Below, in pieces: positions 1-6,278 of a stretch of 13,752 nt of DNA. The notes below the pieces were generated by a model. It was not told the origin of the DNA and did no database searches. It saw nothing but the letters and a program-made list of their open reading frames with translations. A program made the translations under genes and the position numbers. Location: NCBI GenBank assembly GCA_041568335.1, contig JBFFZZ010000053.1, positions 1 to 13,752 on the forward strand, given 5' to 3'. The stretch is from WVWW01 sp041568335. Its GTDB lineage: Bacteria; Acidobacteriota; Polarisedimenticolia; Polarisedimenticolales; Polarisedimenticolaceae. The number at the start of each line of letters is the position of its first letter. Within the stretch, counting starts at the first letter, position 1.

Positions 1-158
1 AGAAGGGCTCGACGGTGGCCGGCGACGTTCACCCGCTCGACGCCCGACGTAAGGCCGGTTGGCTGACCCCGGTCCCCGGGGGTGTCGGTCCCCTGACGAT
101 CGCGATGCTGCTGCGGAACACGCTCGATGCGGCGCGGCGATCGGTCGGTCTCGACTGA
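1..158 (+). CDS. folD: FolD C-terminal end (5' truncated by window edge)
   Basis: This is the last 51 codons of bifunctional methylenetetrahydrofolate dehydrogenase / methenyltetrahydrofolate cyclohydrolase, read in the frame beginning at base 3 and ending at TGA 156-158. FolD interconverts 5,10-methylene-THF and 10-formyl-THF in the cytosol using NADP(H). The visible part contains the highly conserved C-terminal block TPVPGGVGPLTIAML followed by the usual short helix (LRNTLDAAR), and a GDV motif about 20 residues before it, all at the expected spacing from the C-terminus. The catalytic lysine region lies outside the window. The coaE reading frame begins within or just after its end, so the two are probably co-transcribed. 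Identity is secure from this signature alone; nothing can be said of its start or promoter. Confidence 0.95.
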   Translation, partial: KGSTVAGDVHPLDARRKAGWLTPVPGGVGPLTIAMLLRNTLDAARRSVGLD

Positions 159-771
159 GTTGGCGGCGCGCGCCCTTCGCGTCGTCGGTCTGACCGGCGG
201 CATCGCGTCCGGAAAGTCGACCGTCGCCCGCTGGTTCGCCGGCTGGGGTGCCTATGTCGTCGACGCCGACCGGGTCGCCCGCGATGTGGTGGTACCGGGC
301 GGACCGGCGTACGCCGCGGTGGTCGAGCGCTTCGGCCGGTCGATCGTCGCGGAGGACGGATCGATCGATCGGATCGAGCTGGGGCGGATCGTGTTCGATC
401 GGGACACCGAGCGCGCGGCGCTCGAGGCAATCTTGCATCCCGCCATCCGCGCCGAAAGCCTGCGTCGTTTTGCCGAGGACTCGGGCGATGCGCCGCTCGG
501 GATCTACGAGGCCTCGCTGCTCGTCGAGACGGGCGCCCACGAAGAGCTCGACGGTCTCATCGTCGTCGCCTGTACGCAGGAAACACAGATCGCGCGTCTC
601 ATCGAGCGCGATGGGATCACGGAAGACGATGCGCGCAAACGCCTCGCCTCGCAGTACCCGCCGGAAAGGAAGATCGCGCTGGCCGACCACGTGATCGACA
701 CGGACGGCACGCTCGAGCAGACCGAGGCGCGCGCGCGCGTGGTCTGGGATGCCCTGCTGGCAGCCGGTTAG
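127..771 (+). CDS. coaE: Dephospho-CoA kinase
   Basis: CoaE phosphorylates the 3'-hydroxyl of dephospho-CoA with ATP, the final step of CoA biosynthesis, in the cytosol. From the ATG at 127 the product is 214 residues. It shows the P-loop GGIASGKST (Lys30), the DADRVARDV substrate-binding motif just after it, and the C-terminal block RLIERDG...DARKRLASQYP...ADHVIDTDG typical of the family LID and CoA-binding regions. Start choice is uncertain. ATG 127 has a weak GGA eight bases upstream and overlaps folD by 32 bases. An in-frame TTG at 160, one base after the folD stop, gives 203 residues, closer to the usual length (about 200), and would place the P-loop near residue 13 as in other CoaE proteins; that start would rely on translational coupling. 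The stop TAG (769-771) overlaps the panD stop on the other strand. Confidence 0.96.
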   Translation: MRRGDRSVSTELAARALRVVGLTGGIASGKSTVARWFAGWGAYVVDADRVARDVVVPGGPAYAAVVERFGRSIVAEDGSIDRIELGRIVFDRDTERAALEAILHPAIRAESLRRFAEDSGDAPLGIYEASLLVETGAHEELDGLIVVACTQETQIARLIERDGITEDDARKRLASQYPPERKIALADHVIDTDGTLEQTEARARVVWDALLAAG

Positions 772-1151
772 GCGCGGACGCCCGCGCCCTCGGCGCGCTT
801 GACTTCCTTGATGCGGTTGGTCTCACCGACGACGACGATCTGCGGTTCGTGGTCGGCCAAGTCCCCGTCATAGACCGTGCAGTAGGACGCGAGGATCAAC
901 TTGTCCCCCATGCTCACGAGACGCGCCGCGGCGCCGTTGACGCAGCACTCACCGCTCCCGGGCCGGCCCTCGATCAGGTAGGTCGAAAAACGGTTGGCGT
1001 TGTCCACGTCATAGACGTCGATGCGCTCGTACGGCACCATCCCCGCCTCGCGCATGATCGTGGTGTCGAGCGTCAGGCTGCCCTCGTACTCGACGTTACA
1101 CTCGGTGACTGCGATGCGGTGAATCTTGGAACGCAGCATCTGGCGGTTCAT
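768..1151 (-). CDS. panD: Aspartate 1-decarboxylase proenzyme
   Basis: PanD decarboxylates L-aspartate to beta-alanine, the amine half of pantothenate. It is made as an inactive proenzyme and self-cleaves between Gly24 and Ser25 to form a pyruvoyl cofactor on the new Ser25 N-terminus. The 127-residue product has the cleavage site YEGS at 22-25 and catalytic/processing residues at the same numbers as in E. coli: Lys9, Arg54 and Tyr58 (NRFSTY), and Asn72 within NGAAA. Chosen start is the ATG whose complement is 1149-1151, because the leader MNRQMLRSKIHR then aligns without gaps to the E. coli start; a second Met at 1139 is possible. It is the last gene of the panB-panC-panD run, 17 bases after panC. 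The open frame extends upstream to 2360 but that part runs across panC out of frame and is not coding. Confidence 0.97.
   Translation of the reverse strand: MNRQMLRSKIHRIAVTECNVEYEGSLTLDTTIMREAGMVPYERIDVYDVDNANRFSTYLIEGRPGSGECCVNGAAARLVSMGDKLILASYCTVYDGDLADHEPQIVVVGETNRIKEVKRAEGAGVRA
771..788. other. GC-rich perfect hairpin at the coaE/panD convergent junction
   Basis: GGCGCGG (771-777), loop ACGC, CCGCGCC (782-788): a 7-bp perfect inverted repeat. It touches the last base of the coaE stop codon and encodes the last residues of panD on the other strand. No T-run follows on either strand, so it is not a canonical intrinsic terminator. It could slow or protect the ends of two convergent transcripts, or be a chance product of GC-rich coding sequence. 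Confidence 0.35.
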
Positions 1152-1168
1152 TCGGTTACTCCTGAGTT

Positions 1169-2029
1169 TCATTCGGGTCTTGCAGTGGGTGACACCGTTG
1201 CGTTGTCGAGCAATCGGACGGTGCCGCAGTGGATCGCGAGCACCAGCAGGGCTTCCCCTTCGAGCTGCTCGATCGGGTTGAAGGCGCGGCGATCGACCAG
1301 CTCGACGTAGTCCACCCGCAGCAACGGTTCGCTTTCGATCACGGTGCGAGCGGCCTCGACGATCTTCTCGACCGCTGTTTCGCCCTCCTCGACGCGTCGT
1401 CTTGCGGCCTCGATCGCCCGTGGCACGGCGCCGGCGGCGGCGCGCTCCTCCTCGGACAGGTATCGATTGCGGCTCGACATGGCCAGACCGTCTTCCTCGC
1501 GGATGGTCGGGTGAACGTGGATTTCGACGTCGATGAACAGGTCGTCCACCACGCGCTGCACGATCGCGGCCTGCTGCGCGTCCTTCTGACCGAACGCGGC
1601 GACGTGCGGACCGACGATGTTGAGCAGTTTGGTCACCACGGTGGCGACGCCGCGGAAATGGCCCGGCCGGCTGGCCCCCTCGAACCGATCGGAGAGCCCG
1701 TCGACCTCGACGAACGTCAGGGCGCCGTCGGGGTAGATCTCCTCGACGGTGGGCAGGAACAGGTAGTCCACCCCCTCGGCGACGCAGACGTCGACGTCGG
1801 CGGCGTGATCCCTGGGGTAAGTGTCCAGGTCTTCTTCCGGGCCGAACTGGGTCGGGTTGACGAATACCGACACGACACTGACGTCGGTGGACTCGTTGAT
1901 CGCGCGTATCAGGCTGCGGTGTCCCTCGTGGAGCGCGCCCATCGTGGGCACGAAACCCACACGAAGGCCGGACTCGCGCGCGCGGCGCACGATGTCGTGG
2001 ATCGACTGCGCTCGACGTACGATATCCAA
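1169..2029 (-). CDS. panC: Pantothenate synthetase (pantoate-beta-alanine ligase)
   Basis: PanC condenses pantoate and beta-alanine with ATP via a pantoyl-adenylate. The 286-residue protein has the nucleotidyltransferase HxGH motif (LHEGH, His34 and His37) after PTMGA, the pantoate-binding stretch FVNPTQFGP (57-64), FGQKD (146-150), and the KMSKS-like loop AMSSRNRYLS (about 183-192). The start is TTG (complement of 2027-2029), two bases after the panB stop. With this start the PTMG motif falls at residue 28, exactly as in E. coli PanC, and no ATG exists at a suitable place, so a TTG start with coupling to panB is well supported. Its substrate partners are made by PanB (pantoate precursor; a ketopantoate reductase is not in the window) and PanD (beta-alanine), its immediate operon neighbours. 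Confidence 0.98.
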   Translation of the reverse strand: MDIVRRAQSIHDIVRRARESGLRVGFVPTMGALHEGHRSLIRAINESTDVSVVSVFVNPTQFGPEEDLDTYPRDHAADVDVCVAEGVDYLFLPTVEEIYPDGALTFVEVDGLSDRFEGASRPGHFRGVATVVTKLLNIVGPHVAAFGQKDAQQAAIVQRVVDDLFIDVEIHVHPTIREEDGLAMSSRNRYLSEEERAAAGAVPRAIEAARRRVEEGETAVEKIVEAARTVIESEPLLRVDYVELVDRRAFNPIEQLEGEALLVLAIHCGTVRLLDNATVSPTARPE

Positions 2030-2031
2030 GG

Positions 2032-2823
2032 TCAGTAAGTCTCGTCCCGGCCGGGGAAAGTCCCGTCACGGACGTCCGTGGCCCAGTGACGGATCGCGTC
2101 CACCGAAGCCTCGAACAGCTGGGCGTAGCGGCGAACGAACTTGGGTGATTTGCCCGGCGACAACCCGAGCAGGTCGTGGTAGACGAGGACCTGGCCGTCA
2201 CACGCCTGCCCCGCGCCGATCCCGATCGTCGGCACGCGGACGGCATCGGTGACGCGGCGCGCGACGTCGACGGGGATGCCCTCGAGCACGATCGAGAAGA
2301 CCCCGGCCTCGTCCAGCGCACGCGCATCTTCGACGATCCGGTCGGCCTGCTCTTCGTCACGCCCCTGAACCTTGAACCCGCCCATCGCCAGCACGGATTG
2401 CGGCGTCAGCCCGACGTGCCCCATGACCGGGATCTCGCAATGGAGGATCGCGCGGATCGCGTCGACCCGATTCCTCCCACCCTCGAGCTTTACGGCATCG
2501 GCGCCGCCGTCGCGGACCAGCCGTGCGGCGTTGCTCGCCGCATCGGTGGGTGCAAGGTGGTAGCTCATCCACGGCATGTCGGCGATCAGCAAGGCGCGCT
2601 CCCGGACGCGCGAAACCGCGCGGGTGTGGTGCACCATGTCCTCGACCGTGACACGCATCGTGTCGCGCTCGCCGAGGATCACGTTGCCGAGGGAATCGCC
2701 CACGAGGAGGGCATCGACACCGGCGGCCTCGGCGGCTTGCGCCGTCGGAGCGTCGTAGGCGGTCAACACCACGAGCGGTGGACCGGCGGCTTTTCGTTGG
2801 GTGAATTTGGGGACGGTGACCAC
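2032..2823 (-). CDS. panB: 3-methyl-2-oxobutanoate hydroxymethyltransferase (ketopantoate hydroxymethyltransferase)
   Basis: PanB transfers a hydroxymethyl group from 5,10-methylene-THF to alpha-ketoisovalerate, giving ketopantoate, the committed step of pantothenate synthesis; it is Mg-dependent. The 263-residue product (E. coli about 264) is a TIM-barrel phosphoenolpyruvate/pyruvate-superfamily enzyme. Metal and catalytic residues are visible: Asp43 in VGDSLG, Asp82 in IADMPWMSY, Lys112-Leu-Glu114 in VKLEGG, His136 in MGHVGLTPQ, and Glu181 in VLEGIP. The start is GTG (complement of 2821-2823), chosen because a near-perfect Shine-Dalgarno AAAGGAGG sits eight bases upstream. It heads panB-panC-panD. 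The 164-base gap to the upstream kinase gene contains no promoter I find convincing, so transcription may come from the promoter ahead of that kinase. Confidence 0.98.
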   Translation of the reverse strand: MVTVPKFTQRKAAGPPLVVLTAYDAPTAQAAEAAGVDALLVGDSLGNVILGERDTMRVTVEDMVHHTRAVSRVRERALLIADMPWMSYHLAPTDAASNAARLVRDGGADAVKLEGGRNRVDAIRAILHCEIPVMGHVGLTPQSVLAMGGFKVQGRDEEQADRIVEDARALDEAGVFSIVLEGIPVDVARRVTDAVRVPTIGIGAGQACDGQVLVYHDLLGLSPGKSPKFVRRYAQLFEASVDAIRHWATDVRDGTFPGRDETY

Positions 2824-2987
2824 GTTCCCGGCCTCCTTTCTCTCCCCGCCACGGAGGGTCGAGGGATGGGGAAGTCGTTTTCGGACTCGAGGCCAAGCAT
2901 AACGAATCGGGGGGCGGCCCTTCCACCTCGTGCCTCTTTCCGGGAGTTTTGGCGCCGTTCAGGGGCCGCCGAGCGGCGCGGCGAAGG
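2824..2987. other. Intergenic region between deoxynucleoside kinase and panB
   Basis: Largest gap in the window (164 bases). Besides the panB Shine-Dalgarno it holds a short GCCGC-CGA-GCGGC inverted repeat (2965-2977) just after the kinase stop, without a T-run. A TATGCT hexamer on the - strand (in the sequence around 2899) lacks a matching -35. I see no riboswitch-like fold, ORF or repeat that I can support. Confidence 0.4.
2832..2839 (-). promoter_or_regulatory. Strong Shine-Dalgarno site of panB
   Basis: On the - strand the sequence reads AAAGGAGG, complementary to the 16S rRNA 3' end, eight bases before a GTG. This is the strongest ribosome binding site noticed in the window and fixes the panB start at the GTG ending at 2823. 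Confidence 0.8.
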
Positions 2988-3626
2988 TCAGAGCTTGACC
3001 CCCAGGGGGCGGTAGTACTGGACGCCGCGGTCCATTTTCTCGATCTGATCGACCAGCTCGTCGAGGTGCTCCTCGTGATGCACGAAATCGATCTCGGTCG
3101 TGTCGATGACCAGCAACGGCGTCTGCGTGTAGTGGAAGATGAAGTAGTTGTAGGCTTTGTTGACCTCGTTGACGTAAGCCTCGGAGATGCCCGTCTCGTA
3201 CGACCTCGACCGCTTCTTGATCCGATCGACGAGTGTCCGCGTCTCGGCTTGCAGGTAGATCACCATGTCGGGAAGCGGTGTCTGCTCCTCGAGCATCTCG
3301 TAGAGCTTGTTGTAGATCAGCAGCTCGCTGTCGTCGAGGTTGAGATAGGCGAAGATCTTGTCCTTCGGAAAGATGTAGTCGCACACCGTGACCTGGTGAA
3401 ACAGATCGCGCTGGTTGAGATCCTGCAACTGGCGGAAGCGCGACATCATGAAGAACAGTTGCGTCTGAAAAGCCGCGCCCGGCTTGTCTTCATAGAAATC
3501 GGCGAGGAACGGGTTGCCGATCTCCTCGAGCACCTTGTGGGCATCGAACTTCTTGACCAGCAACTCGACGAACGAGGTCTTTCCCACGCCGATCGGGCCT
3601 TCGACAGCGATCGATCTGAACTTCAT
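2988..3626 (-). CDS. Deoxynucleoside kinase (dNK/dGK/dCK family)
   Basis: The product phosphorylates deoxynucleosides to dNMPs with an NTP donor, a nucleotide salvage role in the cytosol; which base it prefers cannot be read reliably. The 212-residue protein begins MKFRSIAVEGPIGVGKTS with the P-loop GPIGVGKT at 10-17. It then has EEIGNPFL (34-41), the substrate-site helix QTQLFFMMSRFRQ (54-66), CDYIFPKDKIFA (82-93) where better-known members carry an ERS/DRS motif, PDMVIYLQA (119-127), a LID with RIKKRSRSYE (135-144), and a C-terminal IDFVHHEEHL. The ATG at 3626 is chosen over an in-frame ATG at 3713 because it puts the P-loop at the normal position. A strong promoter also lies between the two, so the longer form would not be on that transcript. 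It sits 58 bases after folK and upstream of panBCD. Confidence 0.92.
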   Translation of the reverse strand: MKFRSIAVEGPIGVGKTSFVELLVKKFDAHKVLEEIGNPFLADFYEDKPGAAFQTQLFFMMSRFRQLQDLNQRDLFHQVTVCDYIFPKDKIFAYLNLDDSELLIYNKLYEMLEEQTPLPDMVIYLQAETRTLVDRIKKRSRSYETGISEAYVNEVNKAYNYFIFHYTQTPLLVIDTTEIDFVHHEEHLDELVDQIEKMDRGVQYYRPLGVKL

Positions 3627-3683
3627 GCGCGGGCGAACTCCCCAGTGGCAGGCGACCCCAGTGTTCGTGCTTGAACCCGCTCG

Positions 3684-3713
3684 ATTATAAGAGGACGGTC
3701 GGACAGCGATCAA
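3684..3713 (-). promoter_or_regulatory. Sigma70-type promoter for the deoxynucleoside kinase (and possibly panBCD)
   Basis: On the - strand TTGATC (3713-3708), an 18-base spacer, then a perfect TATAAT (3689-3684). The -10 overlaps the folK stop codon TAA (3687-3685) and the -35 lies in the last folK codons. Predicted transcription start is near 3677, leaving about a 50-base leader before the kinase ATG at 3626. A consensus -10 is rare by chance in sequence this GC-rich. Activity is inferred, not shown. Confidence 0.6.
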
Positions 3714-4194
3714 GCGCGCCGAGGCTGCGAATGCGGGTGGGATGGGCGATACGGGCGAGTTCGTCCTGCACCGTGCGCCCGTTGTTCGGGTTGCGGAGCC
3801 GGGGCGCGATCTCCGCCAGCGGTGCGAGCACGAAACTGCGCTCCCACATCCTCGGGTGCGGTAACCGGAGTCGCTCGTCGGCGATCAAAAGATCCCCCAG
3901 CATCAACAAATCGACATCCAACGTGCGTGACCGGTTCCGGCCGTCGCGCTCTCGCCCCGCGGCGCGCTCGATCTCCAGCAACCGCTCGAGGACCCGGTGG
4001 GGTGGTTCGGTCGTCTCGATCTCGACGGCCATGTTCCAGAACCATCGTCCGCCGGACAGGCCGACCGGCTCCGTTTCCCAGACCGACGAGATCCGTACCA
4101 GGCGCAGACCGGCCCCGGCCAACCCGTCCAGCCCGGACCTCAGGTAGGCGCCGCGGTCGCCGAGATTGCTTCCCAGTGCGATGTACCCCGTCAT
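3685..4194 (-). CDS. folK: 2-amino-4-hydroxy-6-hydroxymethyldihydropteridine pyrophosphokinase (HPPK)
   Basis: FolK transfers pyrophosphate from ATP to 6-hydroxymethyl-7,8-dihydropterin, the step before dihydropteroate synthase in folate synthesis. The 169-residue product (E. coli 159) shows the N-terminal signature GYIALGSNLGD (3-13), the substrate-binding FWNMAVEIET (53-62), the Mg-binding pair Asp93 and Asp95 in SRTLDVDLLML, and LPHPRMWERSFVLAPLAEIAP (111-131). The start is the ATG whose complement is 4192-4194: the protein then opens MTGYIALGSN as usual, whereas the open frame further upstream (to 4272) is unconserved and lies in the divergent promoter region. No good Shine-Dalgarno precedes it; a TACAAT hexamer nine bases upstream raises the possibility of a very short leader. 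It is the first gene of the - strand series. Confidence 0.96.
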   Translation of the reverse strand: MTGYIALGSNLGDRGAYLRSGLDGLAGAGLRLVRISSVWETEPVGLSGGRWFWNMAVEIETTEPPHRVLERLLEIERAAGRERDGRNRSRTLDVDLLMLGDLLIADERLRLPHPRMWERSFVLAPLAEIAPRLRNPNNGRTVQDELARIAHPTRIRSLGALDRCPTVLL

Positions 4195-4203
4195 GAGCCA
4201 CCG

Positions 4204-4209
4204 ATTGTA
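4204..4209 (-). promoter_or_regulatory. Candidate -10 element for folK
   Basis: TACAAT on the - strand, nine bases before the folK ATG. No recognisable -35 lies 16-18 bases upstream (GGGTTC and neighbours). If used, transcription would start within a few bases of the ATG, giving a nearly leaderless mRNA, in keeping with the absence of a clear ribosome binding site. Weak evidence. Confidence 0.3.
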
Positions 4210-4215
4210 GCGTGG

Positions 4216-4244
4216 TTGAAACCCCAGAACCCGGCGGGTATCAT
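4216..4244 (+). promoter_or_regulatory. Sigma70-type promoter for the TPR gene - glmU (- glmS) transcript
   Basis: TTGAAA (4216-4221), a 17-base spacer, and TATCAT (4239-4244): each hexamer matches the consensus at five of six positions with ideal spacing. Predicted start is near 4251, leaving about a 100-base leader before the ATG at 4350. It lies directly beside the opposite-strand folK -10, so the two promoters would compete for space. The leader has no fold I can identify as a riboswitch. Confidence 0.6.
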
Positions 4245-4349
4245 GACCGGCCTCTTGACTTGAGTGGATCAACTTTCCTCGCGGATCACAATCAAAGGCC
4301 CCGTTGACGCCCCGATCGGTGCGGGCGTCCCGGTTGGAGGCGAATCGGC

Positions 4350-4868
4350 ATGACGGCCAAGACCAACGAGTCGACGATGTATGAGCAGGCGGTCGCCAGC
4401 TTCGGCAACGGTATCGAGCTGTTGCGAACCGGTGACTATGCCAAGGCGAAGGAGGTCTTCAGTGGGATCCTCGGGTCGCTGAAGGACGAGCCGGTGTTGA
4501 TGGAACGCTGCCGGATGTACATGGGAGTGTGCGACCAGCGAATGTCGCCGGCCCCCGAACAGGGCACGTCGACCGACGACTTGTACTACCGTGCCGTGTT
4601 GGCATCGAACGGCGGCGACGTGACGAAAGCGATCCGGCTGCTCGATCAGGCGCTGCAGCAGGCGCCCAATTCGGCAAAGCTGTTGTACGCCCGCGCGTCG
4701 GCGTGGGCGCTGTCCGCGAATGCGGAGTCCGCGGTCAGCGATTTGCGCCAGGCGATCGGCCTGGATCCGGCCTTGCGGTTCCAGGCGGTCAACGACTCGG
4801 ATTTCGAGCGCATCCGCGAAGAGCCGGGTTTCATCGACATCATCGAACCGACATCCACAGGGGCCTGA
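4350..4868 (+). CDS. Small tetratricopeptide-repeat protein of unknown function
   Basis: The 172-residue product has no signal peptide or membrane segment and looks cytosolic. It is built from helix pairs of the TPR type: one around 11-45 (AVASFGNGIELLRTGDYAKA), one around 77-107 (YYRAVLASNGGDVTKAIRLL), and one around 108-140 (LLYARASAWALSANAESAVS). It closes with the segment NDSDFERIREEPGF, which commonly ends TPR arrays. TPR arrays mediate protein-protein contact, and no catalytic domain is visible. Start ATG has a good Shine-Dalgarno GGAGG nine bases upstream. The stop is three bases from the glmU start, so the two are almost certainly co-translated. The position suggests a partner or regulator in amino-sugar or envelope precursor synthesis, but that is inference from context only. 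I do not recognise a named family. Confidence 0.82.
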   Translation: MTAKTNESTMYEQAVASFGNGIELLRTGDYAKAKEVFSGILGSLKDEPVLMERCRMYMGVCDQRMSPAPEQGTSTDDLYYRAVLASNGGDVTKAIRLLDQALQQAPNSAKLLYARASAWALSANAESAVSDLRQAIGLDPALRFQAVNDSDFERIREEPGFIDIIEPTSTGA

Positions 4869-4871
4869 TCG

Positions 4872-6278
4872 TTGCCCGCCGGACGCCTCAGCGTTCTCGT
4901 GCTGGCCGCCGGCAAGGGGACGCGAATGCGTTCCAACACGATCAAGTTGCTGCATCCCGTCGCCGGCCGGCCGATGGTGGCCTGGGTGCTCGATGCCGTC
5001 AAGCCGCTCAAACCTTCACGGACGATCACGGTCGTCGGCTACCAGGCCGACCGGGTCGAGGCGGCGCTCACCGACTCGGGCAGCACCTTCGTGCTGCAAA
5101 AGGAGCAACGTGGGACCGGACACGCCGTCCTCCAGGCCGCGCGCGCGATCGGTTCCGGGGCCGGTCCCCTGCTGATCCTCAACGGCGACCTCCCCTCGCT
5201 GCGCAGCGCGACCCTGCGGAAGCTCGTCAACGCCCACCGGCGTAGCCGCTCATCGCTGACCGTACTCACCGCGGAGTTACCAGACGCCAGCGGCTACGGC
5301 CGGATCCTCCGCGACGACAAGGGTCGTGTCGAGCGCATCGTCGAGCATCGCGATGCCTCGCGCGCGCAACGACGTGTGCGCGAGATCAACACGGGGGTAT
5401 TCGTCGCCAACCCCTCCAAGCTGCTGCCGGTGTTGCGTAGACTACGACCGGACAACAATCAGGGGGAGTACTACATCACGGATGCCGTTCACGCGCTCCT
5501 GGCCCGCGGCGAGCGTGTCGGTGCGTTGTGTCATTCGGACGCCGAGGAGGTGCTCGGCGTCAACACGCGGCAAGAGCTCGCAGGGGCGTCCCGGAAGCTG
5601 TTCGAGCGCCAGGCCGAGCGGCTGCAGGATCGTGGCGTGACCCTGCTCGACGCGGAGCGGATCTGGATCGACCCACGGGCGTCGATCGGCCGCGACTCGG
5701 TGATCTATCCCGGGGTGATCGTGGAGGGTCCCTGCCGGATCGGCGCCGAGTGCGTGATCCGCCCGGGTTGCCGGATCGTCGACTCCAGCATCGGCACGCG
5801 GACGGAGATCAAGGACTACAGCATCGTGCTCGAGAGCCGGGTGGCGCGCGACGCCGCGGTCGGACCGTTCGCACACCTGCGTCCGGGATCGATCCTCGAG
5901 GACAACACGAAGGTCGGCAACTTCGTCGAGATGAAGAAAGCCCGGCTCGGCCGTGGGAGCAAGGCCAGCCACCTCACCTACCTCGGGGACGCGACGATTG
6001 CCGAGGGCTGCAACATCGGCGCGGGCACGATCACCTGCAACTACGACGGCACGAACAAATTCCCCACCGTGCTCGGCAAGTCCGTGTTCATCGGCAGCAA
6101 CACCCAGCTCGTGGCGCCGGTCAAGATCGGCGAGGGCGCCTACGTCGCCGCCGGGTCCACCGTGACCCGGGACGTGCCCAAGGGAGCGCTCGCGATCGGT
6201 CGGAGCCGCCAGAAGAACATCGAGGGCTGGGCCGCCAAACAAGCCAAAAAACGAAAGCACAAAAAGAAAAAAGGTTAG
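4872..6278 (+). CDS. glmU: Bifunctional UDP-N-acetylglucosamine pyrophosphorylase / glucosamine-1-phosphate N-acetyltransferase
   Basis: GlmU acetylates glucosamine-1-phosphate with acetyl-CoA and then joins it to UTP, giving UDP-GlcNAc for peptidoglycan and lipopolysaccharide. The 468-residue product (E. coli 456) has the uridylyltransferase N-domain with LAAGKGTRM near residue 11 and the Mg-binding Asp106 in LNGDLPSL. A left-handed beta-helix of hexapeptide repeats follows from about 255 to 450. The acetyltransferase block VGNFVEMKKARLG...KASHLTYLGD carries the catalytic His367, followed by NIGAGTITCNYDG and GSNTQLVAPV. The start is TTG 4872 with AGGGG upstream, three bases after the TPR gene; the Rossmann motif is then at the usual distance from the N-terminus. 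The C-terminus is unusually basic (KKRKHKKKKG). The acetyl-CoA it uses links loosely to the CoA genes upstream. GlmM, the mutase between GlmS and GlmU, is not in the window. Confidence 0.98.
   Translation: MPAGRLSVLVLAAGKGTRMRSNTIKLLHPVAGRPMVAWVLDAVKPLKPSRTITVVGYQADRVEAALTDSGSTFVLQKEQRGTGHAVLQAARAIGSGAGPLLILNGDLPSLRSATLRKLVNAHRRSRSSLTVLTAELPDASGYGRILRDDKGRVERIVEHRDASRAQRRVREINTGVFVANPSKLLPVLRRLRPDNNQGEYYITDAVHALLARGERVGALCHSDAEEVLGVNTRQELAGASRKLFERQAERLQDRGVTLLDAERIWIDPRASIGRDSVIYPGVIVEGPCRIGAECVIRPGCRIVDSSIGTRTEIKDYSIVLESRVARDAAVGPFAHLRPGSILEDNTKVGNFVEMKKARLGRGSKASHLTYLGDATIAEGCNIGAGTITCNYDGTNKFPTVLGKSVFIGSNTQLVAPVKIGEGAYVAAGSTVTRDVPKGALAIGRSRQKNIEGWAAKQAKKRKHKKKKG

Noticed and set aside
359..375. 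Four GATC sites in 17 bases within coaE
   Set aside because: Explained by the codons of a GSIDRIE peptide and by frequent GATC in this genome's coding sequence; no origin or regulatory context.
1152..2360. Upstream extension of the panD frame into panC/panB
   Set aside because: The extra 400 residues are Arg/Gly/Pro-rich out-of-frame translation of panC and panB. True PanD begins at the Met ending at 1151, aligning exactly with known PanD starts.
2965..2977. GCCGC-CGA-GCGGC inverted repeat as terminator after the deoxynucleoside kinase
   Set aside because: Five-bp stem with a three-base loop and no T-run on either strand; common by chance at this GC content.
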